From Hansschlegelia plantiphila (lineage in GTDB: Bacteria; Pseudomonadota; Alphaproteobacteria; Rhizobiales; Methylopilaceae): 64,000 nucleotides of DNA. The stretch's first letter is position 1. Each line of letters begins with the position of its first letter. A model generated the notes under the pieces. The model saw only the letters and a program-made list of their open reading frames with translations. It was not told where the DNA came from and searched no databases. The stretch is taken from positions 310,001-374,000 of the forward strand of contig NZ_BSFI01000002.1 of the NCBI RefSeq assembly GCF_027922265.1, written 5' to 3'. The translations under genes and the position numbers were made by a program. This document shows positions 7,754 through 16,052 of the stretch, one piece after another.

Positions 7754-9076
7754 TCAGAGCTGCGTCAGGGACGCGTCGAGCGTTTCGACCAGCAGGTCGG
7801 CATGGTCCCGCCCGAAGATCAGCGGCGGGCGGATCTTCAGCACGTTGCCATAGCGGCCGGCGGCCCCGATCAGGATGTGGCGATCGCGCAGCGCGTTGAT
7901 GATGTGGCTTGCGATTTCCGGCGCGGGCGTCATCGCGTCGCGGTCGCTGACGAACTCGACGCCGAGATAGAGCCCGGCGCCGCGCACCGCGCCGACCGCC
8001 TCGTGGCGCTGCATCAGCGCGCCAAGCCGCGCCATCATGTATCCCCCGACGTCGGCCGCGTTCGCGACCAGCCCGCGCTCCTCGATCTCCGCGAGCACGG
8101 CGAGTCCGGCCGCCGAGGCCACGGGGTTGCCGCCGAAGGTGTTGAAGTAGCCGACGCTGTCCGCGAAGCCCTGCATCAGGTCGAGCCGCGAGACGACGCC
8201 GCCGATCGGGATGCCGTTGCCCATCGGCTTGCCCATGGTCACGACGTCGGGCAGGACGCCGTGGCGCTGGAAACCCCACATGCCGGCGCCTGTGCGGCCG
8301 AAGCCTGGTTGCACCTCGTCGGCGATGAACAGGCCGCCGGCCGCGTGCGTGGCGTCGACCGCCCCCTTGAGGAAGCCTGCGGGATCGGCCGCCACGCCGT
8401 CGCTTGAGAAGATCGTGTCGACGAGGAAGCCGGCGAAGCCGTGGCCATCCTTCTCGAGGCTCGCGATCGCGGCCTTCACGTCGGCTTCGAGCTTCGCGCC
8501 GACCTCCGCGCCGCCGATCGGGGCGGGAACAACGCGCACATGCGGGCTAAGCGGCTTGCCGGGCCGGGAGGAGGGCGAGACTTCGGCCACCGCCGTGGTG
8601 TTGCCGTGATAGGCGTTGTCGGTCACCACGAAGCCGCGCTTGCCTGTGGCGATCGTCGCGAGGCGGAGCGCGACGTCGTTGCTCTCGCTGCCCGTGCAGG
8701 TGAAGGCGATCTTGTCGAGGCCCTCGGGGAAGGTCGCAAGCAGCCGGTCCGCATAGTCATGGACGATGTCGTAGAGATAGCGGGTGTGGACGTTCAGCGT
8801 CGCGATCTGCCTGGACACCGCCTGCGCCACGCGGGGGTTGCAGTGCCCGACCGAGGGGACGTTGTTGTAGACGTCGAGATATCGCGAGCCGTCCGCCTCC
8901 TGCAGCCAGACGCCGTCGGCCGAGACGACGTGCAGCGGCTTTTCATGGAACAGCACGGAGGTCGGCCCGAAAGACTGCTGACGGCGCTTCACCAGCGCCT
9001 GGGTCTCCGGCGGAAGCTCGCCGGGTCGGGCGGCGTCGAAGGCGTTGAGCGCGAGAATCTTCTGGCTGGCTTTCAT
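7754..9076 (-). CDS. Class-III PLP enzyme, aminotransferase or amino-alcohol-phosphate phospho-lyase
   Basis: A 440-aa fold-type I, class-III PLP enzyme. The internal-aldimine lysine is Lys283 (TMGKPMGNG), the pyridine-nitrogen acid is in IADEVQ (251-256), and the phosphate-cup region is TGSESND (128-134). The N-terminal stretch LYLDVYNN-like and the NVHTRYLYD segment resemble the AGXT2-like group, which includes mammalian ethanolamine-phosphate and phosphohydroxylysine phospho-lyases. The gene starts 16 bases after the stop of a homoserine-kinase-like phosphotransferase. A kinase followed by an AGXT2L-type lyase is the logic of hydroxylysine and amino-alcohol breakdown: phosphorylate the hydroxyl, then eliminate phosphate and ammonia to give an aldehyde. 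An ordinary transaminase remains possible. Confidence 0.85.
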   Translation of the reverse strand: MKASQKILALNAFDAARPGELPPETQALVKRRQQSFGPTSVLFHEKPLHVVSADGVWLQEADGSRYLDVYNNVPSVGHCNPRVAQAVSRQIATLNVHTRYLYDIVHDYADRLLATFPEGLDKIAFTCTGSESNDVALRLATIATGKRGFVVTDNAYHGNTTAVAEVSPSSRPGKPLSPHVRVVPAPIGGAEVGAKLEADVKAAIASLEKDGHGFAGFLVDTIFSSDGVAADPAGFLKGAVDATHAAGGLFIADEVQPGFGRTGAGMWGFQRHGVLPDVVTMGKPMGNGIPIGGVVSRLDLMQGFADSVGYFNTFGGNPVASAAGLAVLAEIEERGLVANAADVGGYMMARLGALMQRHEAVGAVRGAGLYLGVEFVSDRDAMTPAPEIASHIINALRDRHILIGAAGRYGNVLKIRPPLIFGRDHADLLVETLDASLTQL

Positions 9077-9092
9077 CTCGATCTGCGGCCCC

Positions 9093-10076
9093 TCAGCCGT
9101 GGGCCATGAGGTAGCGGTCCGCGAGTTCGACCGTTCCGACGCTGTAGGAGACGCCCATCGCCTGGGCCATCGGCGCTTCGGAACGCGAGGCGACCCATGC
9201 CGTGAGCAGGATCCGGCGGAGCAGCAGAAAGGTCGGCATCATCGCCACGTCGTCGGCGCTCACCGGCGACACCGTCGCGTAGCCCGAGAGCCATGCTTCC
9301 TGAAGTTCGGGAATGAACGGCTCGTGCTCCATGAAGCTCACGGCCGCTGCAAAATCATACATGAACCAGGAGAAGCCGCAGTCGTCGAAGTCGATGACGC
9401 CCAGCCGGTCGCCATCGACCAGCAGGTTCGCGAGCCTGAGATCGGCGTGGATCAGGCCATAGCGCCGGCCCTCGGAGCCGTACGCCGCGGTCCGCTCCCG
9501 GAGCAGGTTCGATGCGCGCTGGATGACCGCGCGGCCGGCCTCGTCGAGGCCCATCCCCGCACGCCAGTCGCCCCAGAGCGGCCGGTCGCCGAGCATCGCG
9601 TCGAAGTCCCAGTTCTTCCGACGGAAGGCCGCGGGCGGCGCCCATGCGCGCACGTGGCCATGAAGCCGGGCGGTGATGGCGCCGAGCGTTCGGAACCAGG
9701 CCGGCAGGTTCTCGCCGGGCGTCGGCTCTCGCCCGCTCATAAATTCGAACGCAACGACGTCGCGCCAGTCGTCCCCGTCCTCGAAGCCGCCGAGCAGATC
9801 GCCGTCGGTCATCGCAAGCGGCTCCGGCGTCGCGGCGACGCCATCGGCGCGCAGCCCCTGGATCCAGGCGAGCTCGGAGCGGATCTCGTCGCGCGAATGA
9901 TAGCCGGGCCGGTGGACCCGAAACACGATCGGCGCGCCGTTTCGGTCCTCGCCGAGGAAGGTGGCGTTCTCGGAGATCGTCAGCAGCCGGAGCGGCGCCT
10001 CCGGCGACAACCCCCATTGCGGCAGCGTCTCACGCAGCCGCGTCTCCAGCCGCTCCAGGAACGCGTCGTCGTACAT
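9093..10076 (-). CDS. Aminoglycoside-phosphotransferase-family small-molecule kinase (HYKK-like)
   Basis: A 327-aa cytoplasmic kinase of the APH/choline-kinase fold. The Brenner motif HADLRLAN is at residues 210-217 (His210, Asp212, Asn217), and the metal-binding IDFDD is at 228-232. I start it at ATG 10076; an in-frame upstream extension of 26 residues lacks family character. The family includes homoserine kinase ThrB, hydroxylysine kinase and choline/ethanolamine kinases. Pairing with the adjacent class-III PLP enzyme suggests it phosphorylates an amino alcohol or hydroxylated amino acid that the next enzyme eliminates. Candidates are 5-hydroxylysine, ethanolamine and 1-amino-2-propanol. 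A DeoR-type regulator is encoded 90 bases upstream on the same strand. Confidence 0.85.
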   Translation of the reverse strand: MYDDAFLERLETRLRETLPQWGLSPEAPLRLLTISENATFLGEDRNGAPIVFRVHRPGYHSRDEIRSELAWIQGLRADGVAATPEPLAMTDGDLLGGFEDGDDWRDVVAFEFMSGREPTPGENLPAWFRTLGAITARLHGHVRAWAPPAAFRRKNWDFDAMLGDRPLWGDWRAGMGLDEAGRAVIQRASNLLRERTAAYGSEGRRYGLIHADLRLANLLVDGDRLGVIDFDDCGFSWFMYDFAAAVSFMEHEPFIPELQEAWLSGYATVSPVSADDVAMMPTFLLLRRILLTAWVASRSEAPMAQAMGVSYSVGTVELADRYLMAHG

Positions 10077-10166
10077 CCGTAGCCCCGCCAAGGTCCCGCA
10101 CGAGACATCCCATGGCGATGTGGCGATTGCAACAGAAGATGAGCGACCCGCCACATGGGCGCTGGG

Positions 10167-10928
10167 TCAGGCCTCGACCACGGTGATCCTGTGACGGCCG
10201 AGCGCCTCCGCGAGTCCGCCGGTCGGAGCAGCGTCGGTGACGAGCACGCCGATCTCCCGCCACGAGGCGTAGCGCGCGGCGAAGACGCGGTCGAACTTCG
10301 ACTGATCGGCGACCACCATGGTCGCGGCGGCCCGGCTCGCGATCACCCCATAGACTGCGGCCGGCTCGACCAGGGCGTCGGTCGCGCCTTCCTCCGTCAG
10401 CCCGCTCGCGCCAAGGATCGCGAGGTCGGCGGAAAACTGATTGAGGAAGCGCGTGGTGTGCGCGCCGACCGTCGCCCCTTCGCTGGGGAGATAGGCGCCC
10501 GGCGCCATCAGCACGGTGATGGTCGGGTTGAGCGCAAGCACCGTCGCGACGCCGAACGAGTGGGTGATGACGGTGAGGCCCTTGTGCTCGACGCCGATCC
10601 TGCGGGCGACATGGGTCGTGGTGGCGCCGGCCCCCATCATCAGCAGGCTGCCGGGCCGGATCAGCGCGGAGGCGGCGCGCGCGATTCGTTCGCGCTCGGC
10701 GACGAACAGAGCATGGCGCTCTCCGACCGACGGCTCGGTGCTCGGGGTTCGGACCGCGCCGCCATAGGTGCGATTGACGAGCCCCTGGCCGGTGAGCTCG
10801 TCGAGGTCGCGCCGGATCGTCTCGGTCGAGACGCCCATGCGCGCGGCGAGCTCCGCGACGCGCAGGCTCGGCGTCTGCGTGATCTGCGTTAGGATCTGCG
10901 AGTGCCGCGAGGACTTTGTGAGTTTCAT
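10167..10928 (-). CDS. DeoR-family transcriptional regulator
   Basis: A 253-aa DNA-binding repressor. The N-terminal winged helix carries the DeoR signature around RVAELAARMGVSTETIRRDL (residues 22-41). The C-terminal DeoRC sensor domain has GAGATTTHVA and the ending region with SKFDR. DeoR proteins usually sense phosphorylated sugars or related phosphorylated intermediates. That fits a downstream kinase whose product would be a phosphorylated amino alcohol. It is the first gene of a regulator, kinase, PLP-enzyme run on the minus strand. Its start (CAT at 10926-10928) practically abuts the start of the divergent cbiZ gene, so at least one promoter must lie inside the opposing coding sequence. 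Confidence 0.92.
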   Translation of the reverse strand: MKLTKSSRHSQILTQITQTPSLRVAELAARMGVSTETIRRDLDELTGQGLVNRTYGGAVRTPSTEPSVGERHALFVAERERIARAASALIRPGSLLMMGAGATTTHVARRIGVEHKGLTVITHSFGVATVLALNPTITVLMAPGAYLPSEGATVGAHTTRFLNQFSADLAILGASGLTEEGATDALVEPAAVYGVIASRAAATMVVADQSKFDRVFAARYASWREIGVLVTDAAPTGGLAEALGRHRITVVEA

Positions 10929-10944
10929 GCCGGGGATGGGAAAT

Positions 10945-11661
10945 ATGGGGGGGACTGCTGCGCACGATAGCACGGCGGCGAACCGATCGATCGGACCGGC
11001 GCCGCTGTTCCATTGGCGCTGCGAGCGGCCGCTGCTGGTCGCGTCCTTCGAGCGCCCGCAGGCCGCGCTCAGCTGGGCGATGGCCCGCCCCGGCTTCCAG
11101 ACGATGTCGCGCGTCGCCTGGCTCGAAGTGAGCCGCGCCGACCTGACGCTGGAGGTCGATCCGTATTCGCTGTTGGCGGACAGCATCGCGCGCGCCGATC
11201 TGACAGATGCGGTCGCCATGATGACGTCGCGCGACGTGCGGTCGGCGCGGTCGGCGGAGGCGAGATCGGGCGCCGTGGCGGCGCAGTGCCTTGCGACCGT
11301 CGGCCTTAACAACGCCGTTCGGGCGGGCGGCTCCGCCGCGACCGAACGGCATGGCTTCGGCACGATCAATCTGCTCGCCGCGGTGTCGGCGCCGCTTGCG
11401 CAGTCTGCGCTGGTCGAGGCTCTCTCGATAGCCGCCGAGGCGCGGACCGCGGCCGTGATGGATCTCAACTGGCTGGTCGACGGCGCCGTCGCCACGGGGA
11501 CCGGGACAGACTGCATCGTCGTCGCTGCGCCTGACGAGGCCGGCGGCGCGCCGTTCGCGGGGCTTCACACCGATGTCGGGGTCGCGATCGCGGCCTCGGT
11601 CTATGCGGCGGTCGCGCAGGCGGGACGCGAATGGATCGCCGAGCGGGGCCGTCCGGCGTAG
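10945..11661 (+). CDS. cbiZ: Adenosylcobinamide amidohydrolase, CbiZ family
   Basis: About 238 aa. The second half carries the CbiZ family landmarks: TVGLNNAVRAGG, then GTINLLAAV, then EARTAAVMDLNWLV, then GTGTDCIVVA, and finally AGLHTDVGVAIA. CbiZ hydrolyses the aminopropanol amide of adenosylcobinamide, giving adenosylcobyric acid so that scavenged corrinoids can be rebuilt into B12. Start candidates ATG 10927, 10936 and 10945 all lie close together; 10945 leaves some room from the divergent DeoR start. The gene stands alone and is convergent with the carboxylase gene. A B12 link exists in the window: the ethanolamine ammonia-lyase encoded at 56.8-58.9 kb needs adenosylcobalamin. I see no cobalamin riboswitch here. 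Confidence 0.85.
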   Translation: MGGTAAHDSTAANRSIGPAPLFHWRCERPLLVASFERPQAALSWAMARPGFQTMSRVAWLEVSRADLTLEVDPYSLLADSIARADLTDAVAMMTSRDVRSARSAEARSGAVAAQCLATVGLNNAVRAGGSAATERHGFGTINLLAAVSAPLAQSALVEALSIAAEARTAAVMDLNWLVDGAVATGTGTDCIVVAAPDEAGGAPFAGLHTDVGVAIAASVYAAVAQAGREWIAERGRPA

Positions 11662-11678
11662 CGCGGATCCCGACGCCC

Positions 11679-14600
11679 TCAATCGTCCTCGATCACCGCC
11701 ACCACGTCGCCGGCCCGCACCGTCCGGCCCTGCTTCGCCCGCATGCCGACGATCTTGCCGGAGACCGGCGCGCAGATCTCCATCTCCATCTTCATCGCCT
11801 CGACCACGACGATCGGCTGGCCGGCGGAGACGTGGTCGCCTTCCTCCACCAGCAGCTTCCAGACGTTTCCGGTCATGTGGCTCGGCGCGGCGGTGCAGCC
11901 GTCCGGGACCGCGCCTTCGTCGTCGGCCGCCGGACCGCCGGAATCGCTGACGAAGCTGTCGAGACCGCGCGCCTTCCAGTCGGCGCGCTCCGCTTCGAAC
12001 GCCGCCTGTCGGTGGGTCTGGAAGGCAACGATCCCCTCGGCGTTGTCGGCGAGGAAGCGGGCGTAGTCGCGGTAGGAGAACGCGCTGTCCTCGATCCGCA
12101 CGTCGTAGCGCCCGTGCGGGAAGGCTTCCCGCATCTCGGCGAGCTCGGCCTCCTCGACGGGGAAGAACCGAACCCGGTCGAAGAAGCGCAGCAGATAGGG
12201 GTGGCCGGGCATGAAGGCCTTCGTGGTCCGCCAGGCGTTCCACATCTGTATGGTTCGGCCGAACAGCTGGTAGCCGCCCGGTCCCTCCATCCCGTAGACG
12301 CACATATAGGCGCCGCCGATGCCGACGGCGTTCTCCGGCGTCCATGTGCGGGCCGGATTGTACTTGGTGGTGACGAGCCGGTGACGAGGGTCGACCGGGG
12401 TCGCGACCGGCGCGCCGAGATAGACGTCGCCGAGGCCGAGCACGAGGTACTCCGCGTCGAACACGATGCGCCTGACGTCCTCGATCGAGCCGAGCCCGTT
12501 GATGCGGCGGATGAACTCGATGTTGTCCGGGCACCATGGCGCGTCGGGCCGCACCAGCTCCTGATACTTGCGCATCGCAAGCCGGATCGACGGGTCGTTC
12601 CACGACAGGGGTAGATACACGGTGCTGCTCGGGACCGTGACGTCCTCGGGGATCGGCAGCGTCCGCTCGATCTCCGCGAGGGCGCCGAGTAGGCGGTCGG
12701 CGGAGAGCGTCGCGCTGTCGAAATGCACCTGCAGAGAGCGGATGCCCGGCGTCATCTCGATCACGCCCGGCAAGTTGAGGCTCGCGAGCGCCTCCGCCAG
12801 CACATGCACCCGCATGCGGAGAGCGATGTCGAGGGTCATCGCCCCATATTCGACGAGCAGGTTGTCGTCGCCCGCCCGGCGGTAGACCACAGGCGTCGGG
12901 CCTGAATCGCTTGAGCGGAGGATCGGGCTCGCCACGTCGGCCGCCCGCTTCACCGCAGGCGCCGCGAGCCCGTAAGGCGCGAAGCGCACCGTGTCGCCGG
13001 GGCGGAGCTGGCCGATCTTCCACATCTCGTCGCGGGCGACGACGACCGGGCAGACGAAGCCGCCGAGGCTCGGCCCGTCGGGCCCGAGGATGATGGGCAT
13101 GTCGCCGGTGAAGTCGAGCGAGCCGACCGCATAGGCGTTGTCGTGGATGTTGGAGGGGTGAAGCCCGGCCTCTCCGCCGTCCGCCCGCGCCCATCTCGGC
13201 TGAGGTCCGACCAGCCGCACCCCGGTGCGGTCGCTGTTGAAGTGCACCTCGTAAGCCGCATTGAAGATGTCGACGATGTCCATGTCGGCGAAGAAATCCG
13301 GCGCGCCGTGGGGTCCGGAGCGCACCCCAAGCGTCCAGGCGCTGGTCAACTTCGTCTTCTCGTCGTCTCGCGCGGCCTTCGGCTCGGCGACTGCGGCGTC
13401 GTCGATCTTCAGCATGTCGCCGGCGCGCAGCGCGCCGGTGGCGTGACCGCCGAAGCGGCCGAGCATGAAGGTCGACTTCGATCCGAACGCCTCCGCCGCC
13501 TCGAAGCCGCCGCGGACCGCGAGGTAGGTTCGCTGTCCCGGCCCCTCGATACGGCCGACGGCGACCGTCGAACCCGCAGGAACCCTGACGGGCGCAAAAT
13601 AGGGGACCTCCACCCCGTCGAGCGTCGCCGTCATCGCGGCGCCTGTCAGCGCGATCACCGCGTCGCGGTGAAATTTCAGCGTGGGGCCGCTGACGGCGCA
13701 TTCGAGCGCGGGAGCGCCTTCGGGATTGCCGACGATGCGGTTCGCGAGCCGGAACGAGCGGTCGTCCATCGGGCCCGACGGCGGCACGCCGACATGCCAG
13801 AGGCCGATGCGGCCCGGCCAGTCCTGCACGCTGGTCTGCGCGCCAGGCGCCAGCACCTCGATCGCGCGCGCCGAGAACGGAAAGCTCTTCAGCGCCGCGG
13901 TCGAAACCTCGCCCGTCGCCAGCACGTCGGAGGCTGCGATCGCGCGGAGATAGTCGAGATTGGTTTCGATCCCGAGCAGGGTCGTTGCCGCGAGCGCCGC
14001 CCGCAGCTTCGCCAGCGCGTCCGGCCGGTCGGAGCCGTGGACGATCACCTTGGCGAGCATCGGGTCGTACCAGGGCGTGATCTCGGTCCCGGTCTCGACC
14101 CAGCCGTCGACCCGGACGTCCTCGGGGTAGGCCACGCGGGTCAGCAGCCCGGTCGAGGGCCGGAAGTCCGCCTGCGGCGTCTCGGCATAGATCCGGACCT
14201 CCATGGCGGCGCCAGTGGGAACCAGACTATCCTGCGCCGGCAGCACGAAGTCGCCCGCCGCCTGCAACAGCATCCATTCCACGAGGTCGACGCCGAACAC
14301 AGCCTCCGTCACCGGGTGCTCGACCTGGAGGCGGGTGTTGACCTCGAGGAAGGAGAAGTCCTCGCGCGCGACGTCGTAGATGAACTCGACCGTGCCGGCG
14401 GATTCGTAGTTCGCGGCCTGCCCAAGCGCGATCGCAGCCGCATGCAGGCGCGCGCGGACGGCGTCCGTCATGTTGGGGGCCGGGGTCTCCTCGACGACCT
14501 TCTGGTTGCGGCGCTGGAGCGAGCAGTCGCGCTCGCCAAGCGCCACCACGCCGCCTTTACCGTCGCCGAAGATCTGCACCTCGACATGGCGGGCGACCGC

Positions 14601-15206
14601 GACGAAGCGCTCGAGATAGACCCGCGCGTCGCCGAAGCTCGCGCCAGCCATGCGCTGCACAGCGCCGAAGCGGTCGCGGAGCTCATCGGCGTCGTGGCAG
14701 AGGTGCATGCCGATGCCCCCTCCGCCGGCGGTCGACTTCAGCATCACGGGGAAGCCCACGTTCTCCGCTGCAGCGGCCGCCTCGTCGACTGACTCCAGCA
14801 GGCCGGAGCCGGCGAGCAGCGGGACCCCCGCCTGTCGGGCGATCTCGCGCGCGGTGTGCTTGAGGCCGAACCCGCGCAGGTGCTCCGGCCGCGGGCCGAC
14901 GAAGGCGATCCCGTGCGAGGCCAGCCGCTCGGCGAATTCGGCGTTCTCCGACAGGAAGCCATAGCCGGGGTGGACCGCCTGCGCGCCGGTCCTCAGGCAG
15001 GCGTCGATGATCGCGTCGACGTCGAGATAGCTTTCCCGAACGGGGGCCGGCCCGATCCGAACCGCCTCGTCGGCGTCAAGCGCTGGCCGCGAAAACCGAT
15101 CGGCGTCGGAGTAGACCGCGACGGAGGCGACGCCGAGCTTCTTCAGCGTGGCGATGACGCGCCCCGCGATCTCGCCGCGGTTCGCGATCAGGACCTTGTT
15201 GAACAT
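11679..15206 (-). CDS. Guanidine carboxylase (urea carboxylase-like biotin enzyme)
   Basis: An 1175-aa single-chain biotin-dependent carboxylase. Domains in order: biotin carboxylase (about 1-450, starting FNKVLIANRGEIAGRVI, ATP-grasp GGGGIGMHL), a KipA/AHS2-type carboxyltransferase part (about 460-780), a KipI/AHS1-type part (about 800-1010), a linker, and a C-terminal biotinyl domain with VEAMKMEME (Lys biotinylated). Such proteins are routinely called urea carboxylase. Family knowledge now shows that those linked to DUF1989 proteins and the ykkC riboswitch carboxylate guanidine using ATP and bicarbonate. Both markers are present upstream on this strand, so guanidine is the better substrate. 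The allophanate hydrolase that finishes the pathway is not adjacent. A palindromic repeat fills the 153 bases before the start. Confidence 0.9.
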   Translation of the reverse strand: MFNKVLIANRGEIAGRVIATLKKLGVASVAVYSDADRFSRPALDADEAVRIGPAPVRESYLDVDAIIDACLRTGAQAVHPGYGFLSENAEFAERLASHGIAFVGPRPEHLRGFGLKHTAREIARQAGVPLLAGSGLLESVDEAAAAAENVGFPVMLKSTAGGGGIGMHLCHDADELRDRFGAVQRMAGASFGDARVYLERFVAVARHVEVQIFGDGKGGVVALGERDCSLQRRNQKVVEETPAPNMTDAVRARLHAAAIALGQAANYESAGTVEFIYDVAREDFSFLEVNTRLQVEHPVTEAVFGVDLVEWMLLQAAGDFVLPAQDSLVPTGAAMEVRIYAETPQADFRPSTGLLTRVAYPEDVRVDGWVETGTEITPWYDPMLAKVIVHGSDRPDALAKLRAALAATTLLGIETNLDYLRAIAASDVLATGEVSTAALKSFPFSARAIEVLAPGAQTSVQDWPGRIGLWHVGVPPSGPMDDRSFRLANRIVGNPEGAPALECAVSGPTLKFHRDAVIALTGAAMTATLDGVEVPYFAPVRVPAGSTVAVGRIEGPGQRTYLAVRGGFEAAEAFGSKSTFMLGRFGGHATGALRAGDMLKIDDAAVAEPKAARDDEKTKLTSAWTLGVRSGPHGAPDFFADMDIVDIFNAAYEVHFNSDRTGVRLVGPQPRWARADGGEAGLHPSNIHDNAYAVGSLDFTGDMPIILGPDGPSLGGFVCPVVVARDEMWKIGQLRPGDTVRFAPYGLAAPAVKRAADVASPILRSSDSGPTPVVYRRAGDDNLLVEYGAMTLDIALRMRVHVLAEALASLNLPGVIEMTPGIRSLQVHFDSATLSADRLLGALAEIERTLPIPEDVTVPSSTVYLPLSWNDPSIRLAMRKYQELVRPDAPWCPDNIEFIRRINGLGSIEDVRRIVFDAEYLVLGLGDVYLGAPVATPVDPRHRLVTTKYNPARTWTPENAVGIGGAYMCVYGMEGPGGYQLFGRTIQMWNAWRTTKAFMPGHPYLLRFFDRVRFFPVEEAELAEMREAFPHGRYDVRIEDSAFSYRDYARFLADNAEGIVAFQTHRQAAFEAERADWKARGLDSFVSDSGGPAADDEGAVPDGCTAAPSHMTGNVWKLLVEEGDHVSAGQPIVVVEAMKMEMEICAPVSGKIVGMRAKQGRTVRAGDVVAVIEDD

Positions 15207-15255
15207 CGGGGGGCGCCCGCCGGTGAGAGTGAGATCGATACTTGGAGACGGGCCG

Positions 15256-15340
15256 CCCCTTCACCCGCCATGGCGTCAGCCATGGCGACCTCTCCCCGGC
15301 GGGGAGAGGTCGCGAGCAAAGCGAGCGGGTGAGGGGGCTC
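15256..15340. repeat. Composite intergenic palindromic repeat
   Basis: The core is a perfect 14-base-arm palindrome at 15285-15313 (arm GCGACCTCTCCCCG, one-base centre). It is flanked by CCATGG-containing short repeats and by outer arms CCCTTCACCCGC and GCGGGTGAGGG. This arrangement resembles the abundant intergenic repeats of Rhizobiales genomes. It lies inside the operon, between the second DUF1989 gene and the carboxylase gene, where it could form an mRNA hairpin that adjusts relative expression or stability. Confidence 0.75.
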
Positions 15341-15359
15341 TTCGGAGGAGGACGAGCCC

Positions 15360-16040
15360 TCAGGCGTTCGAAGGGTCGAAGATCAGCACCCTGACGGGCG
15401 AGGGATCGAAGCCGTTGCAGGGGTTGTTGATCTGCGGACAGTTCGAGATCACGCAGAGCAGGTCGGTCGCCGCAAGCACGTCGACGTAATCGCCGGGCGA
15501 CGAGACGCCATCGACGATCGCAAGCGCGCCAGTGGGTTCGATCGGCACGTTCATGAAGAAATTGATGTTCGGAACGATGTCCCGCTTCGTCATGCCGTGC
15601 TTCGAGACCTCGAGGACGAAGTTCTCGCGACAGGCATGCATATGGCGGGTGTGCTGACCGAAGCGCACCGTGTTCGCCTCGCAGGAGCAGGCGCCCGCCG
15701 AGGTGTCGTGTCGCCCGCAGCTGTCTGCGATGACGGCGCCCATCAGGCGGCCCTCGTTCGAGATCAGCCGCGTGCCGGTCGTCACGTAAGGCGCGCCCTG
15801 CGCGAGGATCGTGTCCTGAGCGCTGTAGCGCTCGGCATGGTCGTGCGCGTTGTAGAACAGGGTGTCGACGGCCTGGCAGCCTTCGAGGTCGATGATCCGC
15901 AGGATCTGCCCCTTTTCGACCAGTCCGGACCATGGCCGGTTCGCAGGGATCGTGAAGTCGTAGAACGCGTCCTTGGGCTCGAGCGTGACGGGCGCTGCGA
16001 AGGCCGTCGAGGACGGGGCGGCGGAGAACGATGGTTGCAT
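15360..16040 (-). CDS. Carboxyguanidine deiminase subunit (DUF1989, urea-carboxylase-associated)
   Basis: A 226-aa DUF1989 protein of the urea carboxylase-associated type. Likely metal ligands and active-site residues lie in the Cys/His-rich stretch CGRHDTSAGACSCE and RHMHACRENF in the middle, and in the later NCPQINNPCNGFDP segment. Family work identifies the paired DUF1989 proteins beside guanidine carboxylase as two subunits (CgdA/CgdB) of carboxyguanidine deiminase, which converts carboxyguanidine to allophanate and ammonia. Which of the two names applies is not decidable here, so no symbol is given. The gene is 12 bases downstream of the other DUF1989 gene and 153 bases before the carboxylase. 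The ATG start at 16040 is the only good one. Confidence 0.85.
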   Translation of the reverse strand: MQPSFSAAPSSTAFAAPVTLEPKDAFYDFTIPANRPWSGLVEKGQILRIIDLEGCQAVDTLFYNAHDHAERYSAQDTILAQGAPYVTTGTRLISNEGRLMGAVIADSCGRHDTSAGACSCEANTVRFGQHTRHMHACRENFVLEVSKHGMTKRDIVPNINFFMNVPIEPTGALAIVDGVSSPGDYVDVLAATDLLCVISNCPQINNPCNGFDPSPVRVLIFDPSNA

Positions 16041-16052
16041 GGGCGTCGCTCC

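Noticed and set aside
10030-13701. A minus-strand open frame of about 1220 codons
   Set aside because: It is an out-of-phase shadow of the carboxylase and DeoR genes caused by high GC; the translation is Arg/Ala-rich without any domain.
13143-14792. A plus-strand open frame of about 550 codons opposite the carboxylase
   Set aside because: Same reason: the minus-strand protein has intact biotin-carboxylase motifs across the region.
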